Assembly: GCA_011049715.1 (NCBI GenBank)
Contig: DRHF01000189.1
Location: forward strand, 1-64,000
Reading direction: 5' to 3'
DNA length: 64,000 bases
DNA from: Desulfobacterales bacterium
GTDB taxonomy: Bacteria > Desulfobacterota > Desulfobacteria > Desulfobacterales > UBA2156
The position numbers were made by a program, and so were the translations under genes. Shown here one piece after another: positions 48,022-59,055 of this stretch. The notes beneath the pieces are model-generated. The model saw only the letters and a list, made by a program, of their open reading frames with translations. It did no database searches and was not told where the DNA came from. Numbering within the stretch: the first letter of the stretch is position 1; each line of letters opens with the position of its first letter.

Positions 48022-49461
48022 ATGGCGTTGGAGAATATCGGCTTTAAACCACAATTGTCATTTTTATCCTCAGAGGATAAAGACCAAATTCATCAAGGCG
48101 CCCTGGAGGTTTTAAATGAGACCGGGATGCAGATTCTTCATGGGGAAGCTTTGAAGCTGCTAAAAAAGGCCGGCTGTTCGATCTCGGAGAACCAAATGGT
48201 TCGGATACCCGCGACATTGGTGGAAAAAGCGGTAGAGAGTGCGCCGGAAAATATTGAGATCTGGAACCGTGAAGGCAGTCTTGCAATGGATCTCGGGGAT
48301 CGTCGATCTTATTTCGGTACCGGGTCAGATCTGATCTATTCACTCGATTCACAAAAAATGGTCCGCCACCCCTGTGTCCTCAAAAACGTCAAAACAGCCG
48401 CAAAGGTCAGTGATGCTTTGGGAAATATTGATTTTATCATGTCTTTTGCGCATCCATCGGATATTTCTCCCGGGCGGGCGTACCTTGCGAGCTTTCAGGC
48501 CATGGTCGAAAGCTCGATAAAACCGATCGTCTGCACCGCAGAGTGTCGGGATGACCTCTATGAAATGTGGAACATTGCCAAGATCATCAGAGAAAGCGAA
48601 GAAGCGCTGAGGGTAAAGCCCTATTTTATTCATTATGCAGAACCGATCAGCCCACTCAAGCATCCGTTTTCCAGTCTCGATAAACTTTTATTTTGTGCTG
48701 AAAAAGCGATCCCGGTGATATATTCTCCGGCCCCCATCGCTGGCTCCACCGCGCCGATGACCCTCGCCGGTCATGTGGTTCAAGGCTTGGCAGAGTGTTT
48801 TTGCGGACTGGTGATACATCAGTTAAAGGCAAAAGGCGCTCCTTTTCTGATGGGAATGGGCCCAGCGGTGCTGGATATGGTGACCGGAGAGTGTTCTTAC
48901 AACGCACCGGAGTACTACCTCGCATATATGGCCATGACTGAAATGAGCCATTATTATCATCTGCCCAACTGGGGATATGCCGGAACGAGCGACTCACAGA
49001 TTCCGGATGAACAGGCCACTTTTGAAGCCGGGCTTCTTACTTTTCTGGCTGCTTTTGCCGGCTCCAATCTCAATCATGACGTCGGATACCTCGATTTCGG
49101 ACGAACCGGGAGCCTCGAAATGATCGTAATTTCAGATGAGCTCATCGACCAGGTCCGCAGAATGCAACGCGGCATCCCGGTGACTAGAGAAGAAATGGCC
49201 ATCGATGTGATTCGGGAAACCGGCCCAAAAGGTCATTTTCTGACCCATGAACACACACTCAAACATGTCCGAAAAACCCAGTGGCGTCCGGCGCTTCTCA
49301 ATCGGATGGGATTTGAAGATTGGGAAAAATCTGGTGGTTCGAGTCTTTTGACGCGGGCACACCAGCGGCTTTTGGAGATACTCAAAAACCACCAGCCACC
49401 TTTGGTCGGGGAAAAAAAGCAACAGGAGATTCAAAAAAGGGTCGACCGGTTTAAACCATAA
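48022..49461 (+). CDS. MttB-family methyltransferase paralog 2
   Basis: LEVLNETGMQILHGEALKLLKKAG, YFGTGSDLIYSLD, APIAGSTAPMTLAGHVVQGLAE; SD AAGGAAG upstream of ATG 48022 (ORF track begins at 47752). Confidence 0.88.
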   Translation: MALENIGFKPQLSFLSSEDKDQIHQGALEVLNETGMQILHGEALKLLKKAGCSISENQMVRIPATLVEKAVESAPENIEIWNREGSLAMDLGDRRSYFGTGSDLIYSLDSQKMVRHPCVLKNVKTAAKVSDALGNIDFIMSFAHPSDISPGRAYLASFQAMVESSIKPIVCTAECRDDLYEMWNIAKIIRESEEALRVKPYFIHYAEPISPLKHPFSSLDKLLFCAEKAIPVIYSPAPIAGSTAPMTLAGHVVQGLAECFCGLVIHQLKAKGAPFLMGMGPAVLDMVTGECSYNAPEYYLAYMAMTEMSHYYHLPNWGYAGTSDSQIPDEQATFEAGLLTFLAAFAGSNLNHDVGYLDFGRTGSLEMIVISDELIDQVRRMQRGIPVTREEMAIDVIRETGPKGHFLTHEHTLKHVRKTQWRPALLNRMGFEDWEKSGGSSLLTRAHQRLLEILKNHQPPLVGEKKQQEIQKRVDRFKP

Positions 49462-49480
49462 AGTTTAGGTGAAAGTCGGG

Positions 49481-50962
49481 TCATTTTTTAACCAGTTCCC
49501 TCTCACCCTTTTGTTTAATTTGGTTCAAAGCGGCCAATGTTTTGTCCGAAAGGGGGGGTGCTTCATGGTTTTTCAATATAACCCGGAGTTTTTCCTGAAT
49601 CCGACCGGCCATATCTTTGGCCCCTTGACTTTGCCAATCCTCATAGGCCTCTCTTGTCATAAGGGTAGGCGTCCAGAGCTCGCTTTTGAAATGGTCATAT
49701 GTGTGATCTTCATTGAGAAAATGCCCTCCGGGTCCGACCTTCTCAATCACTTCACGGGCCAGGGTTTCACTGTTGACCTCAATTCCTCGTATAAAACGTT
49801 TTGCCATCCCGATATTCTCGTCCCCCAGAACTAACTGTTCAGCAGAGCAAACCATACCGTTGTCCATATATCCGACGTCATGGATCAGGTTAAGGCCGGC
49901 CAAACCCTGGGCCAGGATGGAGAATGCAGATTCGGATCCGGCCTGCGCATCTATCAATTTAGCGTCGGTCGCCCCGGCCAGGCCCCATGAGGGTAACCCG
50001 AAGGACTGCGCCACCTCGGCTTGAGCCGCAAGGGCGAGGCTCATTTCCGGTGCAGCGATCGATAGAAGACCTGTGGTCATATCAAATACACTGAAATTGC
50101 AACCGAGGCCACAGGGGCAGCCCGGTTTGCGCAGCTGGGCCAGAACCAGACACATCAGAGATTCTGCCAGGGCTTGAACAACGGCCCCGGCCAGAGTGAC
50201 AGGGCCCGTAGCGCCAAATTGGGTGGTCGGGCCTTGTATTTGAGGCATATTCAAATCGGCGCAGATAAACAAACGATCAATCACATCGGCCGGAAAGACA
50301 AACGGTGAGATCGGCTCCGGATAAAAAATGAGAAAAGGCCGTTGCTGCAAGTTTTCGATCCCGCCGGCCACCTCGATCGCCATCTCATAAACCATCTCAA
50401 CACCCCGGGCGGTATATCCTAGAAAAACAATCGGCTTGGTGGTATGGGTCACTGCAGCTTCGAATTCGTACAATTCGGCGACCGTGGGAGGCACATCCTG
50501 AACAGAACCCATCGGCATGACCCAGTCGATGTTCATCAGCGCGTCGGCAACTTTGGCCCCAATGGCAATATCGGCCACGCGGGTCGGATGAATTTCACCG
50601 CTCAATGCATCTTTGGTGTTCGGGCTGGCAGTGGAAGTGCCATAGTAGCTTTTGCGACCCTCTACTTCCATAGCCCGTTTTCCCTCTCGATCATAAACTG
50701 TCCAGCCCTTGGGCGCCGTTCTGAGACACTCGTTCACGACATATTCAGGAACTTTAACAATCTCATCGCTAACAAGCGCTCCCGCTTGGTTGAGCATTTT
50801 ACGGGCGCCTCCATGATAAACCTTAAAGCCTACCTTTGACATCACTTCGAAAGCAGCCCGCTTGATTTCTGCAATCTGGTCGTTGGTCAGAACCCGGAAC
50901 GACACAGATCTTTTTTCTGTTGAACCTGTCTGAATCATAATCCCCCCTCTGGCGCTTAACAC
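49481..50962 (-). CDS. MttB-family methyltransferase paralog 3
   Basis: AFEVMSKVGFKVYHGGARKMLNQAG, TTQFGATGPVTLAGAVVQALAES, TDAKLIDAQAGSESA; start may be 50938. Confidence 0.88.
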   Translation of the reverse strand: MLSARGGIMIQTGSTEKRSVSFRVLTNDQIAEIKRAAFEVMSKVGFKVYHGGARKMLNQAGALVSDEIVKVPEYVVNECLRTAPKGWTVYDREGKRAMEVEGRKSYYGTSTASPNTKDALSGEIHPTRVADIAIGAKVADALMNIDWVMPMGSVQDVPPTVAELYEFEAAVTHTTKPIVFLGYTARGVEMVYEMAIEVAGGIENLQQRPFLIFYPEPISPFVFPADVIDRLFICADLNMPQIQGPTTQFGATGPVTLAGAVVQALAESLMCLVLAQLRKPGCPCGLGCNFSVFDMTTGLLSIAAPEMSLALAAQAEVAQSFGLPSWGLAGATDAKLIDAQAGSESAFSILAQGLAGLNLIHDVGYMDNGMVCSAEQLVLGDENIGMAKRFIRGIEVNSETLAREVIEKVGPGGHFLNEDHTYDHFKSELWTPTLMTREAYEDWQSQGAKDMAGRIQEKLRVILKNHEAPPLSDKTLAALNQIKQKGERELVKK

Positions 50963-51234
50963 CGTCGTATCGAAAATTGGTTGCCGATATTTGCAATATA
51001 CAGTTTATGACATTTGCGGCCGATGCTCGATTCTTGATGACAAGAATTGGAATCCTATCTATTTAATGAAAATGATTAACATCCTTAATTTTAAGCAATT
51101 TAGCCTCGCTGTAAGCGGGATAGGCATTTGTAGCTCAGGTTACCGCATGATATCTTGTGAGATACTGTGGAATTTACAACATTTGCTGAATAAAAAAAGG
51201 TTTTTTTATCATTTCTCAACGAAAGGAGAGAAAA

Positions 51235-51357
51235 ATGTATAGCTATACAAATAGTATAAAAGATGAAGAGCTTTTTGTAGGGGGCGAAGTTATTTCTGCG
51301 CGAACCCTAAGTTCTTGGAGTGGCAATCGGAATTTAAACGAGGCCCCCTTCATTTAA
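51235..51357 (+). CDS. Possible 40-aa small ORF
   Basis: Strong SD GAAAGGAGAG upstream of ATG; MYSYTNSIKDEELFVGGEVISARTLSSWSGNRNLNEAPFI*. Confidence 0.35.
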   Translation: MYSYTNSIKDEELFVGGEVISARTLSSWSGNRNLNEAPFI

Positions 51358-52506
51358 AGGCCTGTTCTCAAGAATTCGTTCAGGCCGGAAGATAGACAAA
51401 TCGAGAACCGGCTGTAGACCGATAATCAGTTCGGACAGGTATCGACCCACGGCCGGTGCCTGTTGGAGTCCATGGCCGGAAAAGCCGTTGGCCAGATACA
51501 ATCCCTTGATCTCCGGCCATTCGCCTAAAATGGCATTGCCGTCTAGAGTGTTGACCGCATAAAGCCCTGCCCAGCCCCTTAAAAGCTTGAGCGTGTCGAA
51601 GGCCGGAACAAACCGGGCCAGCTCAGGCCAGAGTATTTCCGTGAACCGTTTGTCATCCCAGCTGAAATCGAACCCGACCGGATCCTCGTCCATTGACTTT
51701 CCCAGAAGAATCTGACCACCGGTCTCGGTTCTAAAATAGAGCCCTGAAGGCAGGACGGTCAGTGGAAGCGGCCCATCGGGCTTCACAGCCGGATCCAGTG
51801 CGAAGACCTGCCGCTTGACCGGTTCAACGGGAAGCTTCACCCCGGCCATCAGGGCTACTCCGGCCGCCCATGCTCCGGCACAATTGATTACAAATTTGGA
51901 TGTCAAACGTTCTCCAGACCTCAGCCTGACCCCGGCGATGTGCCCTTCGCTGGATACGAGTTCAACTACCTCGCCATGGATATATTCTGCACCCAGTGAC
52001 CTGGCCTTGGCCTTGTACCCCATAAGCACCGTGTAGGCATCAAAGTGACCGTCCTGAGACCCGAAGGTCCCGCCTACCAATCCGGACATGTCATAAAGCA
52101 GGTAGTGCTGCTCAATTTTATCAGGCGTCCACCACTCTATCCGGCAATTCAGGCTTTTCTGTAATTCCAGGGCCTCCCTGGCTGCAGGGCTGCTGCTTTC
52201 GTCAAAAAGGAATAAATTTCCCTCGCGGCGATAGGCGATGTTCAGTCTATCCTCGCCAACGGACATGGTTTCCTCGAAATTATTCAGCACCTCAAACGTA
52301 TACTGCGATATCTGGATGTTCTCTTTTAAACTGTACTGGATGCGGGCGTTGGCCATCGACAGGGCGGTCGACGCCCGTGTGTAGCTTGGATCCATCTCCA
52401 CCACAGCCACGTTGAGTCTGTTGTCCGCACGCATCAGATTGTAGGCCGTGGATGAGCCCACGATACCGCCGCCAACGATAACGATATCATACAGTTTTTT
52501 CCCCAT
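51334..52506 (-). CDS. DAO-family FAD-dependent oxidoreductase (sarcosine/dimethylglycine/D-amino-acid oxidase-like)
   Basis: DIVIVGGGIVGSSTAYNLM, FVINCAGAWAAGVALMAG, NGFSGHGLQQAPAVGRYLSELI. Confidence 0.88.
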   Translation of the reverse strand: MGKKLYDIVIVGGGIVGSSTAYNLMRADNRLNVAVVEMDPSYTRASTALSMANARIQYSLKENIQISQYTFEVLNNFEETMSVGEDRLNIAYRREGNLFLFDESSSPAAREALELQKSLNCRIEWWTPDKIEQHYLLYDMSGLVGGTFGSQDGHFDAYTVLMGYKAKARSLGAEYIHGEVVELVSSEGHIAGVRLRSGERLTSKFVINCAGAWAAGVALMAGVKLPVEPVKRQVFALDPAVKPDGPLPLTVLPSGLYFRTETGGQILLGKSMDEDPVGFDFSWDDKRFTEILWPELARFVPAFDTLKLLRGWAGLYAVNTLDGNAILGEWPEIKGLYLANGFSGHGLQQAPAVGRYLSELIIGLQPVLDLSIFRPERILENRPLNEGGLV

Positions 52507-52811
52507 ATTAATCTCTCCTTTGTGATCATTTTACCGAATCTCATGAACGCCCACCCCTTGTCGTTACGCAAAAAAGGTGTCCACATCACGAGTTGACAGC
52601 TGGATCTAAGTTTACTATATTTTCCGCAATAGATTCTGATACGATTGTTGAAAACAAGACAGAATCGCTCGATGCATCAACACTCTAAAATTGCCTGCCC
52701 TACGTCTCTGCATGGCAGCTTTTCCCATACGGCACGGCAGGCAGCGATAAACTCTAATATAACAATCGGTATCGTCATTTCCTTATATAATGATAACCAA
52801 GGAGAAAAAAG

Positions 52812-53204
52812 ATGAAGATTCTAGTGGGCTACGACGGTTCTAAGGTAGCCGAAGACGCTCTGAAGATGGCCCAAAAACATGCAAATGCATTTAAGGGAGA
52901 TATTTTTATTGTAACCTCACTGGAACAAAGCCATACGTTGCAAAAAGAAGATATTGATAAAGCGGAAGGCAAGCTGGAATATCTAAGAACAACCTTCAAC
53001 CTAGATGATATTTCATGTGAGACACATGCATCCGTTAATTATCTGTCTCCAGGAGAAGATCTGGTTCAATTCGCGAAAGACAACGCTATTGATGAAATCA
53101 TTATCGGAGTTAGAAGAAGATCAAAAGTTGGCAAATTAATCTTCGGTTCCACCGCTCAGTATGTCATCCTGAATGCGCCATGCCCGGTGGTTACGGTCAA
53201 ATGA
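52812..53204 (+). CDS. Universal stress protein (UspA) family
   Basis: MKILVGYDGSKVAEDALKMA ... IIIGVRRRSKVGKLIFGSTAQYVILNAPCPVVTVK. Confidence 0.92.
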   Translation: MKILVGYDGSKVAEDALKMAQKHANAFKGDIFIVTSLEQSHTLQKEDIDKAEGKLEYLRTTFNLDDISCETHASVNYLSPGEDLVQFAKDNAIDEIIIGVRRRSKVGKLIFGSTAQYVILNAPCPVVTVK

Positions 53205-53253
53205 ATGGACTGAAAATCGATTTTGAAAAACTTTTATCAATTTCAGCACCTAC

Positions 53254-55371
53254 TTATTGACCGACCGCCGCCGGCTTTTGGAGACGCTCTGAAGCATCCG
53301 GCACATGGATTACGGGCTCCACCTTGCTTAACTCTTCGATCGGTATATGACATTTGATGACGTGCCGATCTACCACGACCTGCTCCGGCGGCATCTCATT
53401 ATCACAAATGTCGCCAATTTTCCGCGGGCAGCGCGTACAAAATGGGCAGCCTTTCGGAGGGTCCATTGCGCTCGGCAGGTTTCCTTCCAGCACGATTTCG
53501 CGCTTGGTCACTTCGGGATCGGCAATCGGCACCGCTGATAACAGCGCCTCGGTATAAGGGGAATAGGGTGGAGCGAAGATTTGTTCCGTGGTGCCTCTTT
53601 CAAGAATATGTCCGAGATACATTACCACAATGCGATCCGACAGGTAACGCACCACACTCAGATCGTGACTGATGAAAAGCAGCGTGGTTTTATGCTCGCG
53701 TTGAATCTCCATCAGCAGCTCTGTCACCGCCGCCGCGACAGAGACGTCGAGCGCGGAGACCGGCTCATCGGCGATCACCATACTCGGGTTTCCGGCAAAT
53801 GCGCGCGCAATACCGACCCGCTGTTTCTGTCCGCCCGACAGCTGCCTGGGTTTGCGGAAATAGAAATCCTTGGGTAGTTTAACCGTATCCAGCAGATTCA
53901 TGACACGGTCAAATATCTTCTTTTTGTCTGTCTCCACGCCGAATTTTTTGATAACGCGTGAAATCTGTCCGCCAACACTGTGGCTTGGGTTCAAGGTATC
54001 AAACGGATTTTGAAATACCATCTGCAGCGAGCTAATCTGTTTCGCACTACGGTCCCGGACGGCCGTATTTGAAAGATCTTTGCCTTTATGGCGTATTTCG
54101 CCTTCGGTACCGGTTTCCAAACCCATCAGCACTTTGGCAAAGGTTGATTTGCCACAGCCGGATTCACCCACAATGGCGACCGTTTCCCCCTCTCTGGCCG
54201 TAAAATTCAACTTCTCATTGGCTTTGACATACCGAGTTCTTTTACCGGTAAATAAAGCACGCAAGGAGCTGTCACGAACCTCGTAGTATTTCTTGAGGCC
54301 ATCTACATTGAGGACCCGTTTACCGAGCTTCATCGGCTCCTTGGCTTCACTTCCCGGCGCCTCTTTGCGATGGTCGATCTCTCCCCAGCGTAAACAGCGC
54401 ACACGGTGGTCTGCGGCACTCCCCTCAACATACTCCATTTTGAAATGATCAACGTTACATAACCCAGGTTTGAAATGATCACAGCGTGGGTGGTAATAGC
54501 ATCCCTGGGGCCGTTCAAACGGCAACGGGAGTTGACCCCGAATCGGTTTGAGCGGTGCCGTATTCTTGTCGGCGGTCGGTAAGGGGATACAGGCAAAAAG
54601 GCCGTGGGTGTATGGGTGCCTTGGCCAGGTAAAAAGCGAGTCAATCGTCCCCTCTTCTACAACTTCCCCGGAATACATCACAAATACCCGGTCGCAGGTT
54701 TCCAGAATCAGTCCGAGGTTATGGGAAATATAGATCTGGGAAGTGCCAAACTTCTGGCTGATATCGGCCACCAGCTTCACGATGCCGGCCTCTACGGTAA
54801 CATCCAGCGCAGTGGTAGGCTCATCGAGCAGCAGTAGAGCGGGCTTGGACAAAAGCCCCATAGCGATAACGGCCCGCTGCTGTTGCCCACCCGATAACTG
54901 ATGCGGATAAGCGTCCATCAGCCGTTCCGGGTCAGGCAGATTGACATCCTTCAGCAGTTGCAGAGCCCTTTGCCGCGCTTCAGCTTTGGTAATGTTCTCA
55001 TGCGCAAGCGGCACCTCCATCAGCTGCGTGCTGATTTTGAGGCTTGGGTTTAGCGAAGCAAAAGGCTCCTGATAAATCATGGCGATCTCCGAGCCGCGGA
55101 CTCGGCGCAACTCATTCTCCGACATCCGGTTTAAATCACGGCCCTTAAACGTGATGCTGCCGCTCTTGATGCCGCCGTTGGCGCCCATGTACTGCATGAT
55201 TGCCATGGCCACGGTCGATTTGCCGCAGCCAGACTCGCCCACAATGCCGATGGTCTCACCGGGCAATACCGTCAATGAAAAATCCACTACCGCCGGAATC
55301 TCTCCCGCCCGGGTATAGTAAGAGATACAAAGGTCCTTGCAGACAAGGATAGGTTCTTGAGTGGCATTCAT
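53254..55371 (-). CDS. Peptide/nickel-type ABC transporter, two ATPase domains fused (DppD-DppF-like)
   Basis: Two Walker A (GESGCGKSTVAMAIM; GESGCGKSTFAKVLM) and two LSGGQ motifs; oligopeptide C-terminal CxFxxRC cysteine motifs. Confidence 0.92.
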   Translation of the reverse strand: MNATQEPILVCKDLCISYYTRAGEIPAVVDFSLTVLPGETIGIVGESGCGKSTVAMAIMQYMGANGGIKSGSITFKGRDLNRMSENELRRVRGSEIAMIYQEPFASLNPSLKISTQLMEVPLAHENITKAEARQRALQLLKDVNLPDPERLMDAYPHQLSGGQQQRAVIAMGLLSKPALLLLDEPTTALDVTVEAGIVKLVADISQKFGTSQIYISHNLGLILETCDRVFVMYSGEVVEEGTIDSLFTWPRHPYTHGLFACIPLPTADKNTAPLKPIRGQLPLPFERPQGCYYHPRCDHFKPGLCNVDHFKMEYVEGSAADHRVRCLRWGEIDHRKEAPGSEAKEPMKLGKRVLNVDGLKKYYEVRDSSLRALFTGKRTRYVKANEKLNFTAREGETVAIVGESGCGKSTFAKVLMGLETGTEGEIRHKGKDLSNTAVRDRSAKQISSLQMVFQNPFDTLNPSHSVGGQISRVIKKFGVETDKKKIFDRVMNLLDTVKLPKDFYFRKPRQLSGGQKQRVGIARAFAGNPSMVIADEPVSALDVSVAAAVTELLMEIQREHKTTLLFISHDLSVVRYLSDRIVVMYLGHILERGTTEQIFAPPYSPYTEALLSAVPIADPEVTKREIVLEGNLPSAMDPPKGCPFCTRCPRKIGDICDNEMPPEQVVVDRHVIKCHIPIEELSKVEPVIHVPDASERLQKPAAVGQ

Positions 55372-55385
55372 GGGTTGGTTACCTC

Positions 55386-56285
55386 CTAGTCACGCAAAGA
55401 GATTTCACGCAGGCCGTCCGCCAGTAAGTTAAATCCCAGGATCAACGAAGATATCGCGACACAGGGAAACAACGTCATATGCGGAAAGACCATGGCCATC
55501 TGGCGGGTTTCATTGACCATGCCGCCCCAATCCGGGTCCGGCGGGGGCAGACCCAGGCCCAGAAAACCGAGCACGCCGATAGTGATAATGACGTAACCCA
55601 GACGCAGACAGGCATCGACGATAAGGGGGCCGCGCGCATTGGGTAAAATCTCAACCAGCATCACTCTCCAATCTGATTCGCCCCGGGTCTGGGCGGCGGC
55701 AACATAGTCACGATTGCGAAGATCCAGCACCAATCCGCGTACAATGCGCATGATTCCGGGGGAGGATGCAAAGGTGATGGCAATAATGATGTTAATTCCG
55801 GATGCGCCGATCGTGGCGATGATGATAATATACAGCACCAGCACCGGAAATGAGAGAATGATATCGGCGATGCGCGACAAAATATCATCCACCCAACCGC
55901 GGCGATATCCGGCCAAAAGCCCCATCAGAATACCCACCGTGTAAGCCGAAAGGGTTGCCAGGGGCGCATAGATCAGTACCGTGCGCGAACCCCACATAAT
56001 ACGCGACAGGATATCCCGCCCCAGATGATCGGTGCCGAGCCAGAATGTACCCCCGGTTTTGATCGCTTCGGCTCCCGGTTTGGCAAACGGTTGAATCGAC
56101 GAGTTGGGGTCAAATGGCGCCAGCCAGGGGGTCGAAATTGCTGTCAGCACCCAGAATAAGACCAGGAAAGCCCCCACCATACCGACCCAGCTCTCCCGCA
56201 ACAGTCCGAAAGATTTCAGGCCGCGCCATAACGCCGCTCCGTACCCGGCCGTGGGCATTTGTGTTGTAACTGCAGTTGTATTCAT
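55386..56285 (-). CDS. Peptide/nickel-type ABC transporter permease (DppC-like)
   Basis: LGTDHLGRDILSRIMWGSRTVLIYAPLATLSAYTVGILMGLLAGYRRGWVDDILSRIADIILSFPVLVLYIII. Confidence 0.9.
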   Translation of the reverse strand: MNTTAVTTQMPTAGYGAALWRGLKSFGLLRESWVGMVGAFLVLFWVLTAISTPWLAPFDPNSSIQPFAKPGAEAIKTGGTFWLGTDHLGRDILSRIMWGSRTVLIYAPLATLSAYTVGILMGLLAGYRRGWVDDILSRIADIILSFPVLVLYIIIIATIGASGINIIIAITFASSPGIMRIVRGLVLDLRNRDYVAAAQTRGESDWRVMLVEILPNARGPLIVDACLRLGYVIITIGVLGFLGLGLPPPDPDWGGMVNETRQMAMVFPHMTLFPCVAISSLILGFNLLADGLREISLRD

Positions 56286-56296
56286 CGTTCGTCTCC

Positions 56297-57232
56297 TTAA
56301 CTGAAACGGATGCGCGGGTTGAGGAATGTGTAGCCAATATCGGCTATGGTTTGCGTGGCAACCGCAACACAAACCGCCACCATGGCGCACGCTTCCAGAA
56401 GGGCGATATCGTTATTCAGGGAAGCCTCCAGGATCAACGCCCCAAACCCCTTATAGGCAAAGAAAAACTCAACTACAATAACCCCGGACAACAGCCAGTT
56501 GATTTGTAACATGATAACCGTGAAAGGCGCTATGAGTGCATTGCGCAACGCATGTTTAACGATCACCGATTTGTAGGGCAGGCCCTTTAGCACCGCTGTC
56601 CTTATGTACTGGGAGGTCATCACCTCCGCCATGGATGCCCGGGTCATGCGGGCGACATAACCAAAATCATAGACGACCAGCACCATGGCCGGCAGAATCA
56701 ACTGATTAAACTCGAACCCGCCCGACATGCTGCTGGTGCCCGGCAGCCATTTCAAAGTGAATACAAAGAGGGCCGAGAAAAATACCGCGCTGGCGAATTC
56801 CGGCACGGAGGTGGTTAAAATACCAAAAACCGATATCGATCGATCGAGCTTTGAACCCTCCTTCATCCCCGACAAGACGCCGAGGATCAATGATAGCGGA
56901 ATCATGATGGCAAAGGTCCAAAATCCCAGTATGGCGGTGTTCCACAGCCGGGGCCACATCACATCCGCGACCGGGCCTTTGAAGCGGATGGATTCACCTA
57001 GATCACCGGTCGCAAAATTGCCCAACCACGACAGATACCGCACCATGACAGGCTGGTTATATCCGTGTTGTTCCCGCCATAGCTCCCGTTGTTCTTCATT
57101 TGAAAATTGGCCCAGCACCCGGGCTGCCGGATCGCCCGTGAGATCAGTCTCCAGGAGCATAAATAGAATCAGCGATACGACAATCATGGTAAAAATCATG
57201 AATCCGATGCGTTTTACCACCAGGGTGACCAT
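56297..57232 (-). CDS. Peptide/nickel-type ABC transporter permease (DppB-like)
   Basis: RIGFMIFTMIVVSLILFMLL, DLGESIRFKGPVADVMWPRLWNTAILG, ARMTRASMAEVMTSQYIRTAVLKGLPYKSVIVKHALRNALIAPFTV. Confidence 0.9.
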   Translation of the reverse strand: MVTLVVKRIGFMIFTMIVVSLILFMLLETDLTGDPAARVLGQFSNEEQRELWREQHGYNQPVMVRYLSWLGNFATGDLGESIRFKGPVADVMWPRLWNTAILGFWTFAIMIPLSLILGVLSGMKEGSKLDRSISVFGILTTSVPEFASAVFFSALFVFTLKWLPGTSSMSGGFEFNQLILPAMVLVVYDFGYVARMTRASMAEVMTSQYIRTAVLKGLPYKSVIVKHALRNALIAPFTVIMLQINWLLSGVIVVEFFFAYKGFGALILEASLNNDIALLEACAMVAVCVAVATQTIADIGYTFLNPRIRFS

Positions 57233-57334
57233 TTTGACTCCTCCTGATATGATTTATTTTTATCGTTTTTGGGGGGATAATAGGGCGGGGAGCGCCGTAG
57301 CGCTCCCATTACCCAAACGCAAGTTGTTTTTTAT

Positions 57335-59038
57335 CTACGCCAGCGAGACCTTGTGGAAGCGGTAGTATCGGGTTGGATGCATTTCAAAGCCGACAACGTC
57401 GTCACGGACCGCGGTGAAGACCGAACGGAAGAAGGGCTGGACCAGGACGGCGTCGTCCTGCAGAATTTTCTCTACTTTCTCCATCTTGGCCCGGCGCTTT
57501 TCAACATCCAGTTCGGCTTCCGCTTCGGTCAGGGCGGCATCCCACTCAGCGTTGGCATAGCTGGATTCGTTCCACGGTACACCGGTACGGTAGGCAAGGC
57601 CCAGTACCATGACGGCCAATGGGCGGTGGGTCCAGGAGGTGAGGCTAAAGGGCGCTTTTGTCCAAACATCCCAATATTGCGCCGACGGCATCAGGTTTAT
57701 TTTGATGTTGATCCCGGCTTTGGCGGCATCTTCTTTGAGCACGGCTACGGCATCCTGCTCCCAAACGCCATCGGTATTGCCCACGTTACAGGTTAATTCA
57801 ATGCCATCCGGGTAGCCGGCCTCGGCCAGCAGTTTCTTGGCGCCCGCGATGTCCTGCTTGAACGGGGGCAGGGCAAAGTATTCGGGGTGTATCTTGGCGA
57901 CATGATGATGCTCCGCCTCTATTCCCAGGCCGCGGTGGGCGATGTCGAGCATTCGTTTGGCATCACAGGATTTCTGAACCGCCTTGCGCACGCGGATATC
58001 GGTGAACGGTTTCTTGTTGACCTTCATTCGAATCACACCGGTTTGGGTCGACGGAATCGAGATCACCTTGATTCCCGGAATATTCTTGGCCGCTTCCAGG
58101 GTCGTCAGATCAAGCATATAGATTGCATCCACCTGTTTTGAAGCAATGGCGGCCAGTGCTGCACCCGGATCTTGACCCAGGTCAATAAAGCGAATCTCAT
58201 CCAGAAAGACTTCGCCACCCCAATAAGGTTCTTTGCGTTTTTTCAATACGGCGATCTCACCGACCCTAAATTTGGTAAGCGTGTAGGGTCCGGTACCCAC
58301 CGGGTTTTTGGAGAAATCCCCGCCCTCTTTTTCAAAATTGCGGTGAACGATTGCAGTGGGATAGTTGTACAGGTTTTCAGGAATAGACAGCACCGGTGAG
58401 TTCAGGTTGAGTTGGACCGTATGCGCATCCACTTTCTGCACCGCATTTTTGGTCATGCGTTTGATCGGGTTGCCTTTGGAATCTTTCTCGCCGGTCGCTT
58501 CGAGCATGGCGTTGAACAGGCCCAGGTTGGATGATCCGGTTTTGGGATCGAGCCAACGGGTGAAGGTAAACACCACATCATCGGCATTGAAGTCATCGCC
58601 GTTTGACCACTTGATCCCCTTGCGCAGATGAAAGGTCCAGGTTTTCAGATCATCCGATGCTTCCCAACGTTCGGCCAGATAGGGTCGGGTGATGTTATCC
58701 GGCCCGGTCTCTACCATGTACTCGATGATATGGCGCGCCACGATGGACTTCTGGGTCCATGAATATGTCGCCGGATCGGCCATTTCCTGTACCTGCAAAC
58801 CAAATTTTAATACGCCGCCTTTTTTCTGCGCGGCGTGGGCGGATGAAATAAAATCCGGCAACCCCGCCATGCTGTAGGCAACTGTTGCAGATACGCCCAG
58901 AAGGGTGACGGTGCGTAGAAATTCACGCCGTGAACATTTGCCGTCGGCGAGGGATTTTTGCATTTGCTCAACGCCGGGGTGGACTCTCTGAGTGGTCTGC
59001 TTCTTTTTTTCATCAATCATAATTTTACCTCCTCCCAT
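57335..59038 (-). CDS. Peptide-type ABC transporter substrate-binding protein with Tat-like signal
   Basis: [79 protein letters not shown]. Confidence 0.92.
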   Translation of the reverse strand: MGGGKIMIDEKKKQTTQRVHPGVEQMQKSLADGKCSRREFLRTVTLLGVSATVAYSMAGLPDFISSAHAAQKKGGVLKFGLQVQEMADPATYSWTQKSIVARHIIEYMVETGPDNITRPYLAERWEASDDLKTWTFHLRKGIKWSNGDDFNADDVVFTFTRWLDPKTGSSNLGLFNAMLEATGEKDSKGNPIKRMTKNAVQKVDAHTVQLNLNSPVLSIPENLYNYPTAIVHRNFEKEGGDFSKNPVGTGPYTLTKFRVGEIAVLKKRKEPYWGGEVFLDEIRFIDLGQDPGAALAAIASKQVDAIYMLDLTTLEAAKNIPGIKVISIPSTQTGVIRMKVNKKPFTDIRVRKAVQKSCDAKRMLDIAHRGLGIEAEHHHVAKIHPEYFALPPFKQDIAGAKKLLAEAGYPDGIELTCNVGNTDGVWEQDAVAVLKEDAAKAGINIKINLMPSAQYWDVWTKAPFSLTSWTHRPLAVMVLGLAYRTGVPWNESSYANAEWDAALTEAEAELDVEKRRAKMEKVEKILQDDAVLVQPFFRSVFTAVRDDVVGFEMHPTRYYRFHKVSLA

Positions 59039-59055
59039 AAATATTACGTTGTTAA

